A stretch of 64,000 bases of DNA from Leyella stercorea (GTDB taxonomy: Bacteria; Bacteroidota; Bacteroidia; Bacteroidales; Bacteroidaceae). The stretch is from positions 1 through 64,000 of the forward strand of contig NZ_JADYTS010000002.1 in the NCBI RefSeq assembly GCF_021531355.1. Direction: 5' to 3'. Positions within the stretch are counted from its first letter, which is position 1. Every line of letters starts with the position of its first letter. Shown piece after piece: positions 53,622 to 62,695 of this stretch. The position numbers and the translations under genes are program-made. Under the pieces are notes generated by a model. That model had not been told where the DNA came from, did not search any database, and saw nothing but the letters and a program-made list of their open reading frames with translations.

Positions 53622-54674
53622 ATGAAGATATTATCAACACTATTACTCTCGGCCTTAGCCGCAACGTCGGCTATGGCTGGTGGCGACAAGCCTGTTGACG
53701 GTTTGTCGTATTCGCTGCCCAAGACAGCAGTGCGTATGCAGGTGCTCGTCGAGAAGACAGTCACCGAGCCGGGACAGCTTGCTGGTTTCTCGCAGTTGTA
53801 TTTCGGTAAGGCAGGCGTCAACACTCGTCAAACATCCTATCGTATTGTAGGCGTGTCGTTCAGTTCGGAGGGTCGTGCTGATGCCGACCGTCAGTATACG
53901 GTGGCTATCGACAAGAAGCGCAGCGTGTTCTCGGTAGATTGTGCTCCTGACGGTTCGTTGCTTGCCATCAATACCAAGGCACCTCGTGCCAAGGGTCCCG
54001 CTGCTTTCGTTGCAGCTCCACGCAAGGCTCCGCTCAATCCGCGCGACTATATGAGTCAGGACATTCTCTCAGCCGGCAATATGCCAAAGATGGCTCAGCT
54101 CGTAGCTCAGGAGATTTACGACATACGCGATTCGCGCTCGCTGCTGTCGCGTGGCGAGGCTGACTTCATGCCGAAGGATGGCGAGCAGCTGCGCCTCATG
54201 TACAGCCAGCTTGCCACTCAAGAGGCTGCACTGATGCAGCTCTTCCAGGGCACTACCGTTGTCGACACTACTGCTACAGTCATCAGCTTCGTCCCCACCA
54301 AGGACAATTTGCGTCCCGTTGTGTTCCGCTTCTCTAAGAGCTTCGGACTTTGTGCTGCCGACGACTACTCGGGCGAACCTATTTACGCTAATGTTGAGGA
54401 CACCGGCGTGTCTAAAGAGTTGCCAGAAACTCCTGCTGAAGTAGCAAAGATTAAGGATGAATTCAATCTCAGCGTAGCCCGTCCTGGACACATCCGTCTC
54501 ACTCTTGCTACAGCCGAAGGCAAGCCCTTAGGTTATTACGAGACCGATGCTGCACAGTTCGGCACAGTAGAGCGCCTCAATGGTGCCTTGTTCGGCAAGA
54601 AGTTTACATCGCACATCATCCTCGACCCAGCTACGGGTGGAGTGGTGGAGCTGAAGACAGAGCCGCTGGAATAG
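53622..54674 (+). CDS. Secreted protein, probably DUF4831 family
   Basis: A 350-residue protein from the ATG at 53622 (signal peptide MKILSTLLLSALAATSAMAG). The upstream part of the open frame is the tandem repeat. Conserved-looking stretches are YSLPKTAVRMQVLVEKTV, APRKAPLNPRDYMSQD, YDIRDSRSLLSRGEADFMP and VFRFSKSFGLCAADDYSGEP. This pattern fits my memory of Bacteroidales DUF4831 proteins, which have no known function; the assignment is not checked. No catalytic motif is seen. It lies downstream of nnr and may share its transcript. Confidence 0.78.
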   Translation: MKILSTLLLSALAATSAMAGGDKPVDGLSYSLPKTAVRMQVLVEKTVTEPGQLAGFSQLYFGKAGVNTRQTSYRIVGVSFSSEGRADADRQYTVAIDKKRSVFSVDCAPDGSLLAINTKAPRAKGPAAFVAAPRKAPLNPRDYMSQDILSAGNMPKMAQLVAQEIYDIRDSRSLLSRGEADFMPKDGEQLRLMYSQLATQEAALMQLFQGTTVVDTTATVISFVPTKDNLRPVVFRFSKSFGLCAADDYSGEPIYANVEDTGVSKELPETPAEVAKIKDEFNLSVARPGHIRLTLATAEGKPLGYYETDAAQFGTVERLNGALFGKKFTSHIILDPATGGVVELKTEPLE

Positions 54675-54735
54675 TAGTTCGGGTTGAACAGCTACGTCTC
54701 AGTTGACGTGTTGTGATGTTGTAGATACATTAAGG

Positions 54736-54922
54736 AAAAAAGAGGGTGTGTCAAAATAGAAGTTAAAAGAAGTTTGGGCTTCGCCCGAAGTTAACAGAAG
54801 TTAGCGGACATATGTATAAAATGCTGAAAATAAAGCATTTGTCTGTTAACTTCCATCCATCGTAGATGGATTAACTTCTTCTTAACTTCCTCTAACTCCT
54901 ATTTTGACACGTCCTCTTTTTT
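54736..54922. repeat. MITE-like element with 24-bp terminal inverted repeats
   Basis: The ends (AAAAAAGAGGGTGTGTCAAA at 54736 and its near reverse complement ending at 54922) match over 24 bp with two mismatches. The interior, about 140 bp, has further inverted words (AAGTTAACAGAAGTTA with TTAACTTCTTCTTAACTT), plus GGGCTTCGCCC and ATCCATCGTAGATGGAT hairpins. It has no gene. It may also act as a bidirectional terminator. Confidence 0.62.
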
Positions 54923-55041
54923 ATTTTACTGCATTTTCAGATTGATAGTTTTGTTGCCATTTACCTCACGCGACACATTTGTATATGACGTATCTGCGCT
55001 ATCAAACCAACGAATAAGCTGTTTTCTTCATAAGATACTGT

Positions 55042-57066
55042 CTATAAGATAAAGACTGTCTCGTCACCGCAAATATTGCGCACCTTTAGGCGCAAAGGCT
55101 TATCTTCCGAAATAATAGTGGCATCCCAAAGGTCGCGGGTCTTGTTACCGTTTATAGTCACAGTACCATTCTTCTCTATCTTCACCTCTGCGTCGCTATG
55201 CCAAGGCGCATCTTTTTGTGCCGAGGTGCAGTCTACAGAAAGCCACTCTATACATTCCAGTCCCTCGTCGCTTATCTCGATAGGCTTGAATGTAGATTTC
55301 TTGCCGTCAGCCACTTTCTTGGTGTGCTGTTGGTTGGCCTTCAGATTGAAAGCCTCTATCTTCTTCATTACGTAATCGCTATGGAATGTGAGCATCTTCA
55401 CTTGCCATTTAGTGAACAGCTCCACCTGTACTTCTGAGAGCGTCCATGTAGCCTCATCCTCCATAACAACTTCATCAAGTATCTGTTTCAGGTCGCGCAG
55501 TTCTATCTCTATATCAGTCCGAGTGTTCTCGTCGTGTATAAACTGATTAAGAGCCTCCATGTCTTCCACATCAATGTAATATACAATGACATGTTTTACA
55601 TCGTTGCTGAGGTCGGGCAAAGCCTCGCGTATTATATGATTCATCTCAGTAGTGTCCATCACCCTACAGCTGCTGTCCAGCAAGTTGGGCAGATAAACAG
55701 GCATTTGTCCGTTTTGACTACTATATATACTACCAGCCCAAAAACGCTTATCGAGATTAGCATCCGTATTAAGCCCTGGAATAAGCTTTACGAGTTTGTC
55801 CATTGTCTGCACGGGATTACGGAAAAGACTCACGCCATCCCTAATCTCCATCATTGTGAATTCAGCTCCAACACCTACCAAACGGTCGCGCGTTGTCTGA
55901 ATGCTATTAATGTTGACGTCGTTGTGAATAAACCTACGACCAAGTTTATGAGCCACAGCAGCGGTCACACCACTTCCTCCAAAGAAATCGGCCACGAGCA
56001 TTTCTTCGTTGCTTGAGGCTTTTATGATACGCTCAAGGAGGGATTCGGGCTTTTGAGTGGAATAGTCGACACGCTCATCGGCTTGAGAGTTGACGGGGTT
56101 GATATTAGTCCATAAAGCTTGAGCAGGCATACCAGGTAATTCATCCATATAAACTTTAGAACGAATACCACCATTTTTTGTAAAGTGTAAGCGTCCTTCA
56201 GCATCAAGTCTTTTCATTGTTTCTAATGGCATACGCCAAAGCGAACGACAACCTTTGTACTCATAGTCATATCCACCACCTTGCAATCCTTTTGCTGTTA
56301 GGTTTCCACTGTCCCATTTCCTTCCGTCAGAATCGCTTTGGCTAAAGCGTGCCAAATATTCATCTTCATAGTCCTGATATACAGTATTAAAAACTGAAGA
56401 AGATGATTTGGTATAGAAGAAAATCATATCAAAGTTATTACCATAATATTCTGAATCACTATGCGCTGTACTTCTTTTCCAAATTATCTCATTTCTAAAA
56501 TTCTCCTCTCCGAAAATCTCATCCATAAGAATCTTGACGTAATGTCCTATATGATAGTCCAGATGCACATAAATGCTTGCCGTATCGCTCATTACCGCCT
56601 TTATCGCCATAAGATTCTCATACATCCAGTTGAGGTAACGTTCCTTATCCCAGATGTCGCCATACATTTTCTCCTCAAATGCGAGCATATCGCTATTGTC
56701 GAGTTGCAGTTCAGCCTCAGCTATAGCCTTTTGCACCAAAGGATTGCGGCGTATGTAGATTTTCTTGGCATAATCGGCACCCGAAGCAAAAGGAGGGTCA
56801 ATATAAACAAGGTCCACCTCTATGCCTTTGTCTTTCAAGTAGGCACAGGTAGAGAGACACTCGCCGTGCATCACTATATTGCCTTTGTCGTTCGTGCCTA
56901 CAGTTTCTTTCGCGCTCACCTCGTATAGAGGCATACCTCGCTGCACGCGAGTCTTAACCTGGTCGTTGTCCTTGTAAAAGAGCATACGGTTGGTGCGTAC
57001 AAAGTTGTCAAGACGAGCTTGTCCTTGCAGAGTGTCAGGATAATATGGTATATATCTTATTGCCAT
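55042..57066 (-). CDS. Type III-like DNA adenine methyltransferase (Mod)
   Basis: A 674-residue methyltransferase. Motif IV YIDPPFASG (Asp90-Phe93) precedes motif X-like STQKPESLLERII (about 336) and motif I ADFFGGSGVT (359-368), the order of beta-class N6-adenine or N4-cytosine enzymes; DPPF points to adenine. The region between motifs IV and I (about 100-335) would hold the target recognition part, and residues about 430-674 are of unknown role. It begins 8 bp after the restriction gene. The recognition site cannot be read from sequence. Confidence 0.92.
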   Translation of the reverse strand: MAIRYIPYYPDTLQGQARLDNFVRTNRMLFYKDNDQVKTRVQRGMPLYEVSAKETVGTNDKGNIVMHGECLSTCAYLKDKGIEVDLVYIDPPFASGADYAKKIYIRRNPLVQKAIAEAELQLDNSDMLAFEEKMYGDIWDKERYLNWMYENLMAIKAVMSDTASIYVHLDYHIGHYVKILMDEIFGEENFRNEIIWKRSTAHSDSEYYGNNFDMIFFYTKSSSSVFNTVYQDYEDEYLARFSQSDSDGRKWDSGNLTAKGLQGGGYDYEYKGCRSLWRMPLETMKRLDAEGRLHFTKNGGIRSKVYMDELPGMPAQALWTNINPVNSQADERVDYSTQKPESLLERIIKASSNEEMLVADFFGGSGVTAAVAHKLGRRFIHNDVNINSIQTTRDRLVGVGAEFTMMEIRDGVSLFRNPVQTMDKLVKLIPGLNTDANLDKRFWAGSIYSSQNGQMPVYLPNLLDSSCRVMDTTEMNHIIREALPDLSNDVKHVIVYYIDVEDMEALNQFIHDENTRTDIEIELRDLKQILDEVVMEDEATWTLSEVQVELFTKWQVKMLTFHSDYVMKKIEAFNLKANQQHTKKVADGKKSTFKPIEISDEGLECIEWLSVDCTSAQKDAPWHSDAEVKIEKNGTVTINGNKTRDLWDATIISEDKPLRLKVRNICGDETVFIL

Positions 57067-57074
57067 TGTATTGC

Positions 57075-59927
57075 TTATTTGAAAAATTCGTTTATCATTT
57101 CTATTGTTTTCTTTACTCGCTCCTCATGACCATCAGTGTCCTTAAGATAGAGGAAACGAAAACGGTTTCGTCCATACTGTTCGTTGTTCTTAGGCACAAA
57201 GGTGTCTTGCATGAACTTCAACCTATCCTTGAACTTTGGCGCATAGCCTTCGCCCTTGGTCTCAATGATACAGATACGGTCGATTCCACCTTCTGCCGTA
57301 CGGCTCACCATTAGGAAGTCGGGCACATACAGTCCGTCGTATTGCCAATGGCCACTTGCCGTCTTGCGGTATGTGCGTATCTTGAACTCTGTCAGCGTGT
57401 CGTCGCCATTGAAATAGTATTCAAGGTTGCGGTCTTTCATCATCACAAGCAGAGCCTTAGTGAAATACTCCAGCTCAAGACTGCTGTCAAAGCGATAAGG
57501 CAGATACTGATATGTCTGAGTGCGCTCCGGATGCGGGTCGTTGGGCACTTTTGATTGTATTCCAATCATAGCCGCATCAATAGCCTCTTGAGGTATGCCA
57601 GGTATCTTCTTCATCGTCTCTATCATCTCCAAGTCCTTGGCAGCAATTTCTCCCTTTTCAGGATGTGCGTCCCAATCGAGTATCTCCCTCACGTCCTCCT
57701 CCTTAGGATAGACAAGGCTTAGGTCTGCCACATCGATGGCTTTAAGATGCTCAAGCGACAGTATGCTTGCCTCGTAGGGCACAACCTCCTCAACAATGCT
57801 GAAGTCGCGCTTAGGCACAAAGGCTTTGCGTATCATCGAGCGTATCTTGCAATGGTCGTACTCAGCACTTGCATGTGTCTCGTCGTAGATGGCTCTAAGG
57901 CGTGGCTCATGCTCCATGAGTTTGGCTATGGAAAGCATGCCAAACGATTCGCGCATAATAGTATGCAGCCACCATCTGAAGGACAGTTGCTCGGCATTGC
58001 CTTCAAGAATCTCGTCATAACCAGTCACTTGTCCTTCCATGTTCTGAATAGTGACAAGAGCCTTGTCTTTTTTGCGCAGAATGTCGGGGTCGGCAAGACG
58101 TGCCGCAGTATTAGGTTGCGACTCCTTGACGATGGTTCTATACTGCACACGTATCTGATAGAAGTCGATAGACGGAACTTCCTTGCGCACGAACCGCTCT
58201 ATATGTTTAGTCTCCACTGGTGGCTTGCTGCTGAAGTCGCTGAGCGTGATGTTCTGTTGCTGCTTGAGTTCCTTGTTAAGCTTGTCGGCATTCGATTTGT
58301 TCAGCCATACAAGAGCCGTCTCACGCTCTCCCTTTATCACTTGGCGCAGACAACGGCATGTGGTTTGCAGCACCATATTGTTAGGACAAGCTCCCTCGTG
58401 CGGCAATATTACACCTGTGAGACTCTTACAATCCCATCCCTCTTTGCCTATCTGTGCCAACAACACAATGCGCACCCTACTAAGAGGCGACGACAGCGCA
58501 GCAAACATTGCCTCCGAACCTTCTGGCTCGGGATATTTGGTATTGCCCTTGTGCCTACGCAGAATCACCTCAGCAGGATTAAGCCCATACTCTGTGGCTA
58601 TCTCTGCCACAAGAGGATAAACATTGTCTTCGAGTGTGGCTATCTTACCGCAATATATGGCAAGCTTTGCACACGTGCCATCAGCATATACGGTGTCCTT
58701 ATAAGTGTTCAGGAATTCGCGCACTCCACTTTGAAGAATCTCCTCGGACGATATGTCTACATGTTTCACATCCGGACGCTTCAAGAAGTTGTCTATACCG
58801 TCCATTAGCGGATAGTAATAAACAACATTACTGATATTAGTGTTCTTTATTGTGAATGTGCCACCTATCGTTGTCCTCTCAGCCTTGTCAAGATAAGGCG
58901 TGCCGGAGAAACCTAAAACGTTGCAGAAACTGTGGTTTTCTGTAGCCCAGGCTGTCACTACCTTGCGCAGCTTTATATCGCCGTCGGTAGCATGGTGCAC
59001 CTCGTCAATAAACACCGACAGATGTGGTATCTTGCCTATAACAGAGCGCAATTCGTTGGCTATGTCACACTTCTTCAGCTCCTCAGGGGTGAAAGCCTTT
59101 GCATCACTCGCCGTGTTGTCCATACGGTCAAGTATAACTTTCTCTGCATTAGTAAGTGCCACTATGCCCATTACATTGTTGCCATACAGATGGGTGTTTA
59201 TCTTTTGGGCATTAGGGTTGCGCACGATATTGCTCTTGCTGCCAGACTTCTGCTCGTCGAGTACTTCAAACTTCACAAGTCGTTTGAGCTTCTGCGCCTC
59301 AACCTCTGAGAATATCCATGAAGGGTCGAACTCGCGAATATTCTTAAGACTTGGTATTATGCTCGACTTCAGAGCCGACGGAGCAAGAATCAAGAAATTG
59401 TGCGACCATACGGGATTGTCAGGTTCGTTCTGGGCAAAGTATAGGTCGATATATATGAAGGCTGCCATCAGATAAGTCTTGCCGGCACCCATTGGAAGCG
59501 AGAAGAGATAGTCGGTATAGGTCACACCATAGAATATGTCAAGCAACGTCTGCTCGTAGTCCACTTCTGTGGCATGATGACGTATGAACTGCTCCAACTC
59601 TGGAGCAAGCTGACGTCCATTTCGGTCCTTCAAGCATGAATATTGAAACAGGGCCAATGCAGCCTTGTTGGTTTCAAGTACATTTCGAGTTTCTACAGTA
59701 AGTTCCTTTGTGTTTGTCTCCGTGTCGTTGAAATATCCCTCTATGAACAATTTATAGAGCGGCTTTCCCTTACAGGCTATCTTTAGATATAGGTATGTTT
59801 TTATAGCTTCGACTTGGGCGTCACGCATTTTTCCCCTCTGCTCTATGTATTGGAGCATGGGGCGTATGGTGCAGTCGGCAGATTGCAGCCACTCGTTACG
59901 TTTCTTTCTTATAAGTTCGTAGAACAT
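57075..59927 (-). CDS. Type III-like restriction subunit: DEAD/H helicase with PD-(D/E)xK end
   Basis: A 950-residue enzyme with helicase motifs: Walker A PMGAGKTYL (residues 145-153), motif II FIDEVHHA (306-313), motif III GFSGTPYL (about 339-346), and a later motif VI (QTTCRCLRQVIKGERETALV). A C-terminal nuclease-like part follows: DGLYVPDFLM, then CIIETKGEG, the D...E-x-K pattern. It would translocate or slide on DNA and cut unmodified sites with the methyltransferase encoded next. The restriction gene comes before the methylase gene, the reverse of classic type III operons. No promoter is clear upstream. Confidence 0.93.
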   Translation of the reverse strand: MFYELIRKKRNEWLQSADCTIRPMLQYIEQRGKMRDAQVEAIKTYLYLKIACKGKPLYKLFIEGYFNDTETNTKELTVETRNVLETNKAALALFQYSCLKDRNGRQLAPELEQFIRHHATEVDYEQTLLDIFYGVTYTDYLFSLPMGAGKTYLMAAFIYIDLYFAQNEPDNPVWSHNFLILAPSALKSSIIPSLKNIREFDPSWIFSEVEAQKLKRLVKFEVLDEQKSGSKSNIVRNPNAQKINTHLYGNNVMGIVALTNAEKVILDRMDNTASDAKAFTPEELKKCDIANELRSVIGKIPHLSVFIDEVHHATDGDIKLRKVVTAWATENHSFCNVLGFSGTPYLDKAERTTIGGTFTIKNTNISNVVYYYPLMDGIDNFLKRPDVKHVDISSEEILQSGVREFLNTYKDTVYADGTCAKLAIYCGKIATLEDNVYPLVAEIATEYGLNPAEVILRRHKGNTKYPEPEGSEAMFAALSSPLSRVRIVLLAQIGKEGWDCKSLTGVILPHEGACPNNMVLQTTCRCLRQVIKGERETALVWLNKSNADKLNKELKQQQNITLSDFSSKPPVETKHIERFVRKEVPSIDFYQIRVQYRTIVKESQPNTAARLADPDILRKKDKALVTIQNMEGQVTGYDEILEGNAEQLSFRWWLHTIMRESFGMLSIAKLMEHEPRLRAIYDETHASAEYDHCKIRSMIRKAFVPKRDFSIVEEVVPYEASILSLEHLKAIDVADLSLVYPKEEDVREILDWDAHPEKGEIAAKDLEMIETMKKIPGIPQEAIDAAMIGIQSKVPNDPHPERTQTYQYLPYRFDSSLELEYFTKALLVMMKDRNLEYYFNGDDTLTEFKIRTYRKTASGHWQYDGLYVPDFLMVSRTAEGGIDRICIIETKGEGYAPKFKDRLKFMQDTFVPKNNEQYGRNRFRFLYLKDTDGHEERVKKTIEMINEFFK

Positions 59928-60111
59928 TCTATTTCAAATATTGATTTTTCTTCTTACATAAACAACCTACAACCTCTCACACAAATCAATATTTTGTAAC
60001 GGTTGTATTTTTTTCTTATTTGACTACAAAGATAATAAATGTTGTCAAATAAGAAGACTGAAAAGAAAAGGAAAAAATGTGATAAATACAATATAATCCA
60101 TAGACAGAATC

Positions 60112-60222
60112 GGAAAAGTGTAGTTTTAGCCTACAATTTTCACAGGAAAAGTATATCTTTCGCTTGTATATTTCATAGGAAAAGTGTACTTTTGCAATAG
60201 TTATATAACAAGAAAAGTGTAA
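60112..60222 (+). repeat. Four GGAAAAGTGTA iterons with an exact 33-bp period
   Basis: GGAAAAGTGTA or a close variant begins at 60112, 60145, 60178 and 60211, each step exactly 33 bp, about three helical turns. The rest of each unit is degenerate, but the first three carry a TAnnTTT-like word right after the core (TAGTTTTA, TATCTTTC, TACTTTTG). The last copy runs to three bases before the ATPase start codon. The 59928-60111 part of the gap is AT-rich with no gene seen. Confidence 0.87.
60164..60194 (+). promoter_or_regulatory. Promoter inside the iterons
   Basis: -33 TTG at 60164-60166 and -7 TACTTTTG at 60187-60194, spaced by 20 bp. The third iteron overlaps the -7 box, so any protein bound there would block transcription. 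Confidence 0.76.
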
Positions 60223-60224
60223 TT

Positions 60225-61592
60225 ATGCTATACCGTAAAATAGAAAACGACATTGTAAGTCACTTACAATCAAGGACTGACAAGATTCTGATTGTTGATG
60301 GTGCACGCCAGATTGGAAAGTCGTATATAATTAGAGAAGTTGGAAAGAAACTTTTTCCTAACTATATCGAGATAAATATGGAGACAGACAAGTTGGGCGA
60401 CCGAATTTTTGCTGATGCAAGAACCAAGGATGATTTCTATCTTGCGTTAAGTTCTGTTGCAGGCGACAGAATGGGAAGCAAGCAAGACACGCTTATCTTC
60501 ATTGACGAAATACAGGCTTACGACCATCTCCTGACATTGTTGAAGTTTTTGCGCGAAGACGACAAGTTCACTTATATAGCCAGTGGCTCTCTTCTTGGCG
60601 TAACTCTTAAAATAACATCGTCAATTCCATTAGGCAGCATCATCATCAAACACATGTATCCTATGGATTTCGAGGAATTTCTTATTGCCAATGGTGTAGG
60701 ACAGTTGGTGTTGGACACTATGCATCGGAATTTTGCCGAACGCAAACAAATGCCGGATGCAATTCACAACAAATTGCTCGACCTATTCAAGAAATATCTA
60801 CTTGTGGGAGGTTTGCCGGATGCTGTTAAAGAATTTGTCAACACTAAAAACATCACTACCGTAAGGAACATACAGAACAACATACACCATTTGTATGGTG
60901 TGGACGCAGCAAGATATGAGGAGACGCATAACCGTTTGAAAATACAACGTATCTACAGTATGATTCCCTCAAACTTGGAGAACAAGAAGAAACGGGTGAT
61001 TGCCAAAGACATAGAAGACAAGAAAGGCAAACGTATGAGCGATTATGTTGAGGAGTTTGACTATCTCATATCATCAGGCATTGCCTTGGAAGTGAAAGCT
61101 ATAAGCAAGCCGAGTTTCCCATTAATAGAAAATAGTGGAAAAAATCTTCTTAAGCTGTACATGAACGACGTGGGCATTCTGACAGGTATTTTCTATGGCA
61201 CAAACATAAAGGCCATTATGGACGACATGGCAAGCATCAATCTTGGCTCTGTCTATGAGACGGTTGTGGCGCAGGAATTACGCGCACACGGATTCAACCT
61301 TTATTATTACGACAACAAGAAAACAGGCGAGGTGGACTATCTCATCGACGACATGGTCAATCTGTCTGTTCTTCCACTGGAGATAAAGTCTGGCAAAGAT
61401 TATCAGGTGCATAGCGCATTGGATAAGTTCCTGCAGATTAAGGAATATAACATTCATCAGGCTTTTGTATTGTCGAATGCCAAGAATGTGGAAGTTAAGG
61501 ATGGAGTGACTTATCTACCTATTTACTACATTGCGTGCATTATGCCAGAAAGGAACTCTCTATTCACACGATATGACGGAATCCGACAATAG
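60225..61592 (+). CDS. AAA ATPase with DUF4143-type PD-(D/E)xK end
   Basis: A 455-residue protein with Walker A (GARQIGKSYII, about residues 26-36), Walker B (LIFIDEIQAYD, about 90) and a sensor-like Ser/Gly segment (YIASGSLLGVTL). The C-terminal part has GEVDYLIDD, then PLEIKSGKDY, the D...E-x-K of a nuclease-like fold. This is the common DUF4143 family of bacterial ATPases, whose function is unclear (toxin-like, defence or mobile-element roles have been suggested). A group II intron scar follows the stop codon at once. Confidence 0.92.
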   Translation: MLYRKIENDIVSHLQSRTDKILIVDGARQIGKSYIIREVGKKLFPNYIEINMETDKLGDRIFADARTKDDFYLALSSVAGDRMGSKQDTLIFIDEIQAYDHLLTLLKFLREDDKFTYIASGSLLGVTLKITSSIPLGSIIIKHMYPMDFEEFLIANGVGQLVLDTMHRNFAERKQMPDAIHNKLLDLFKKYLLVGGLPDAVKEFVNTKNITTVRNIQNNIHHLYGVDAARYEETHNRLKIQRIYSMIPSNLENKKKRVIAKDIEDKKGKRMSDYVEEFDYLISSGIALEVKAISKPSFPLIENSGKNLLKLYMNDVGILTGIFYGTNIKAIMDDMASINLGSVYETVVAQELRAHGFNLYYYDNKKTGEVDYLIDDMVNLSVLPLEIKSGKDYQVHSALDKFLQIKEYNIHQAFVLSNAKNVEVKDGVTYLPIYYIACIMPERNSLFTRYDGIRQ

Positions 61593-61596
61593 AATA

Positions 61597-61763
61597 GAAG
61601 TGACGTATCTCGAAGGGATGGCTGAAAACAACTTGTTACACACCGTGAGGTGTAAAAGCACGAAATCGCCGTATGCCGAACGGCACGTATGGTGGTGTGA
61701 GAGGTCGGTAAACATGAAAATAGGAGATAAACATCTATGATTAGTGTTTACCTCCTACTCGAT
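61597..61763 (+). mobile_element. Group II intron 3' scar, after the ATPase gene
   Basis: The fragment starts near a translated trace of the maturase end (VTYLEG-like codons), keeps a domain V hairpin at about 61665-61697 (ATCGCCGTATGCCG with CGGCACGTATGG) and ends with CTCCTACTCGAT at 61763. From GAGAGGTCGGTAAACATG through the end it is nearly identical to the scar at 62950-63202. The rest of the intron is missing. Confidence 0.82.
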
Positions 61764-61862
61764 TGACTTCGTCACTCAAAAAACATTTTTTTGTAACTGA
61801 TTGATAAACAATATTATGTATCTTTGCGTCACCTAGTATTGGGTGACACAATGACGAAGTCA
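61764..61862. repeat. 11-bp inverted repeat TGACTTCGTCA / TGACGAAGTCA
   Basis: The left copy (61764-61774) starts at the base after the intron 3' end. The right copy is at 61852-61862. Between them is a -7 box TATCTTTG at 61819-61826 and a small GTCACC/GGGTGAC hairpin at 61828-61847. Confidence 0.7.
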
Positions 61863-61934
61863 GGAAAAAGATAGAAAATGAACAAGATAGAGGATGAAAT
61901 AATTTTGATTTGGAAAAATTAACATAAGCTGGTG

Positions 61935-61964
61935 TTGTTTATTTGATAACTTGTCATATATTTG
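61935..61964 (+). promoter_or_regulatory. Promoter of the lipoprotein-small protein pair
   Basis: TTG at 61935-61937 and -7 TATATTTG at 61957-61964, spaced by 19 bp, 48 bp before the ATG. A second candidate -7 box is at 61819-61826. Confidence 0.65.
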
Positions 61965-62011
61965 TGACCGAGTTCTAATAATTATTTATAAACCGTTAAA
62001 ATTCATTTTAT

Positions 62012-62695
62012 ATGAAATCATTCAAGGTAATGGCAACTCTTCTTATAGCTGTAGACTCCGTCAAAAAGTTGTTATTTTGTTTCTCTGCATTGACACTGTT
62101 GTTTGTTGTTGCGTCTTGTTCGAACGAGTCCGATCTTGATGGGTTTTCGCAAGAAAGTAAGGTTCTTTCTCTTGCCAATGCGAAAAAGCTGAAAAACACT
62201 GTTGATTCTTTCAATAAAACGTGCTACTCCTACATTTATACCGGGAAGTCAAGGGCTGTTAGTTGTGGCGCATCAGACAGTATCATACTTATTGGCGATG
62301 AGAAAGATGTGTTAGAGAAAAATGAAAGAATCCTCTTGGATGCATCTTACAACTTCTTCTCGGAAATCGGCTTGGCAAAAGAAGAAATTATAAGAGAAAT
62401 AGGGAATGGAAACGAGGAAGCTGTGGTTTATGCAGGACTTATTGCTATGAGCTCAATTCTCGATAATGATTCTTCCTCAACACGTGCAATTACAGGAAAT
62501 GTTTACATTGATTGTGCGCTTTCTGCCATTGGATTGGATTTGGCAACTACTGTTAGGGCTGCTATCGAAAAAGGAGTTTCGAAAAAAATAGCGCTGCAAC
62601 TTGTAAAACAAGCAGCCAAAACAACGTTAGGGACTACATGTGGAGTTGCTGTTACTGTTGGATTGTGGGGTCTTTGTGTTGGAGGTATAGGATGA
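62012..62695 (+). CDS. Lipoprotein with a glycine-rich hydrophobic C-terminus, unknown function
   Basis: A 227-residue protein. Its signal ends VVASC with Cys36, so it should be a lipoprotein; the first 15 residues before the Lys pair are unusual and an ATG at 62030 is an alternative start. Residues about 40-160 are helical and charged. The last 65 residues change character: RAITGNVYIDCALSAIGLDL, then a basic helix (AAIEKGVSKKIALQLVKQAA) and a Gly/Val-rich tail (TTCGVAVTVGLWGLCVGGIG). That tail resembles pore-forming or bacteriocin-type peptides by composition only. The stop overlaps the next start (ATGATG). Confidence 0.77.
   Translation: MKSFKVMATLLIAVDSVKKLLFCFSALTLLFVVASCSNESDLDGFSQESKVLSLANAKKLKNTVDSFNKTCYSYIYTGKSRAVSCGASDSIILIGDEKDVLEKNERILLDASYNFFSEIGLAKEEIIREIGNGNEEAVVYAGLIAMSSILDNDSSSTRAITGNVYIDCALSAIGLDLATTVRAAIEKGVSKKIALQLVKQAAKTTLGTTCGVAVTVGLWGLCVGGIG

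Noticed and set aside
54926..55026. Minus-strand peptide trace (IRWFDSADTSYTNVSREV and onward) after the methylase gene
   Set aside because: About 33 codons with no start; may be the end of a lost gene next to the MITE-like element, but too short to support.
57747..58808. 353-codon frame opposite the restriction gene
   Set aside because: Antisense shadow of the helicase gene; no signal, domain or start region supports it.
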